Source of the DNA: an uncultured Sulfitobacter sp.
GTDB taxonomy: Bacteria > Pseudomonadota > Alphaproteobacteria > Rhodobacterales > Rhodobacteraceae
Assembly (NCBI RefSeq): GCF_947497275.1
Contig: NZ_CANMFS010000004.1
Coordinates: 310,001-374,000, forward strand
Length of the DNA stretch: 64,000 nt
Direction of reading: 5' to 3'
In this document: one piece after another, positions 63,543-64,000 of the stretch
Numbering within the stretch: the first letter of the stretch is position 1
Layout: each line of letters begins with the position of its first letter
Made by a program: the position numbers and the translations under genes
The notes under the pieces: model-generated
The model's database searches: none
What the model saw: only the letters and a program-made list of their open reading frames with translations
What the model was told of the DNA's origin: nothing

Positions 63543-64000
63543 TGGCCATTACATCCGCAAACCAGCTTGAGCTTTTGCAAACCGCTGAAGCGGTGGCGCG
63601 CGAGAAGATGATCGATCCCGGTCTGGTTGTCGAAGCGATGGAAGAATCGCTCGCCCGTGCGGCGAAGTCCCGCTATGGCGCGGAAATGGACATTCGCGTT
63701 CATATCGACCGCAAGACAGGTCGCGCGACATTTACCCGTGTGCGTACGGTCGTGGCGGATGAGGAGCTTGAAAACTATCAGGCCGAGTTCACCGTGGATC
63801 AGGCCAAGGAATATATGGAAGCTCCCGAGATCGGCCAGCAATTCGTCGAAGAAGTGCCGCCGGTAGAAATGGGCCGTATCGCTGCGCAATCGGCCAAGCA
63901 GGTGATCTTGCAGAAGGTCCGCGAGGCGGAGCGGGATCGCCAGTATGAAGAATTCAAGGACCGTGCCGGTACGATCATCAACGGCCTGGTCAAGCGCGAA
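63542..64000 (+). CDS. nusA: Transcription elongation/termination factor NusA (3' end outside window)
   Basis: The first 153 codons are visible, starting AITSANQLELLQTAEAVA; residues 1-125 fit the NusA N-terminal domain that contacts RNA polymerase (DPGLVVEAMEESLARAAKSRYG). The S1 and KH domains lie beyond the window. Start overlaps the rimP stop by one base (TAATG). NusA promotes pausing, termination and antitermination. Confidence 0.95.
   Translation, partial: MAITSANQLELLQTAEAVAREKMIDPGLVVEAMEESLARAAKSRYGAEMDIRVHIDRKTGRATFTRVRTVVADEELENYQAEFTVDQAKEYMEAPEIGQQFVEEVPPVEMGRIAAQSAKQVILQKVREAERDRQYEEFKDRAGTIINGLVKRE

Overview
The window is a 64-kb piece of a GC-rich bacterial chromosome, almost entirely core genes packed into short operons with frequent ATGA or TGATG overlaps. 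Gene content and order point to a marine Rhodobacteraceae (Roseobacter group) alphaproteobacterium. The evidence is AddAB instead of RecBCD, HemJ as protoporphyrinogen oxidase, the amgK-murU recycling pair, the secB-dnaQ-coaE-aroE-maf // hemJ-rho-mnmE-mnmG-rsmG-parA-parB-hemW-rdgB-rph-hrcA-grpE-mutS order, and a Tim44-like/mltA/smr operon. No tRNA, rRNA, CRISPR array, insertion sequence or prophage was seen. I do not assign a genus.

Layout. Positions 1-7902 hold amgK (cut by the window edge), murU, addB, addA and trxA, all forward: cell-wall sugar recycling followed by double-strand-break repair. Positions 7957-12652 hold a reverse capsule-synthesis-like gene, the hslVU protease, an MFS transporter and an Smr-domain protein. 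Positions 12649-18233 hold the reverse operons tim44-mltA-smr and maf-aroE-coaE-dnaQ, with forward fxsA and secB between them.

Positions 18232-18640 form a gene-free, AT-rich gap with a perfect DnaA box, several near-perfect ones and one perfect TTAA-N7-TTAA CtrA-type box. I read this as the chromosomal replication origin. To its right, hemJ, rho, mnmE, mnmG, rsmG, parA and parB all run forward. Two identical 16-bp parS palindromes lie at the starts of mnmG and rsmG. So origin, centromere-like sites and the ParAB segregation machinery sit within about 8 kb.

Positions 25987-37041 hold hemW-rdgB-rph (reverse), hrcA-grpE (forward), mutS (reverse), a GT61 glycosyltransferase and the malic enzyme maeB. 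Positions 37038-45820 hold a ribokinase-like kinase, an exported MsrA, a sulfotransferase-like protein, a small secreted DUF7282-like protein, argG, ilvA, an SDR enzyme, an HPt protein facing a response-regulator/PP2C phosphatase, and a NUDIX hydrolase. Positions 45900-53646 hold hslO, a CoA pyrophosphatase, the CCA-adding enzyme, two fused ABC exporter halves and a 23S rRNA m5U-type methyltransferase.

Positions 53771-55913 are an envelope cluster: two L,D-transpeptidase-fold proteins, a CAP-domain lipoprotein and a 60-residue exported peptide. Positions 55999-64000 hold hemH, a methyltransferase, comF, a glutaredoxin, a nitrilase-family amidase, a MarR regulator, ubiG, pip, a C-terminally shortened substrate-binding protein, rimP and the start of nusA.

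No convincing wholly new multi-gene system was found. The most informative features are the predicted oriC with its CtrA-type box, the dual-coded parS sites, a hairpin that buries the MFS start codon, the half-sized substrate-binding protein, an attenuator-like rimP leader and several symmetric operator candidates.
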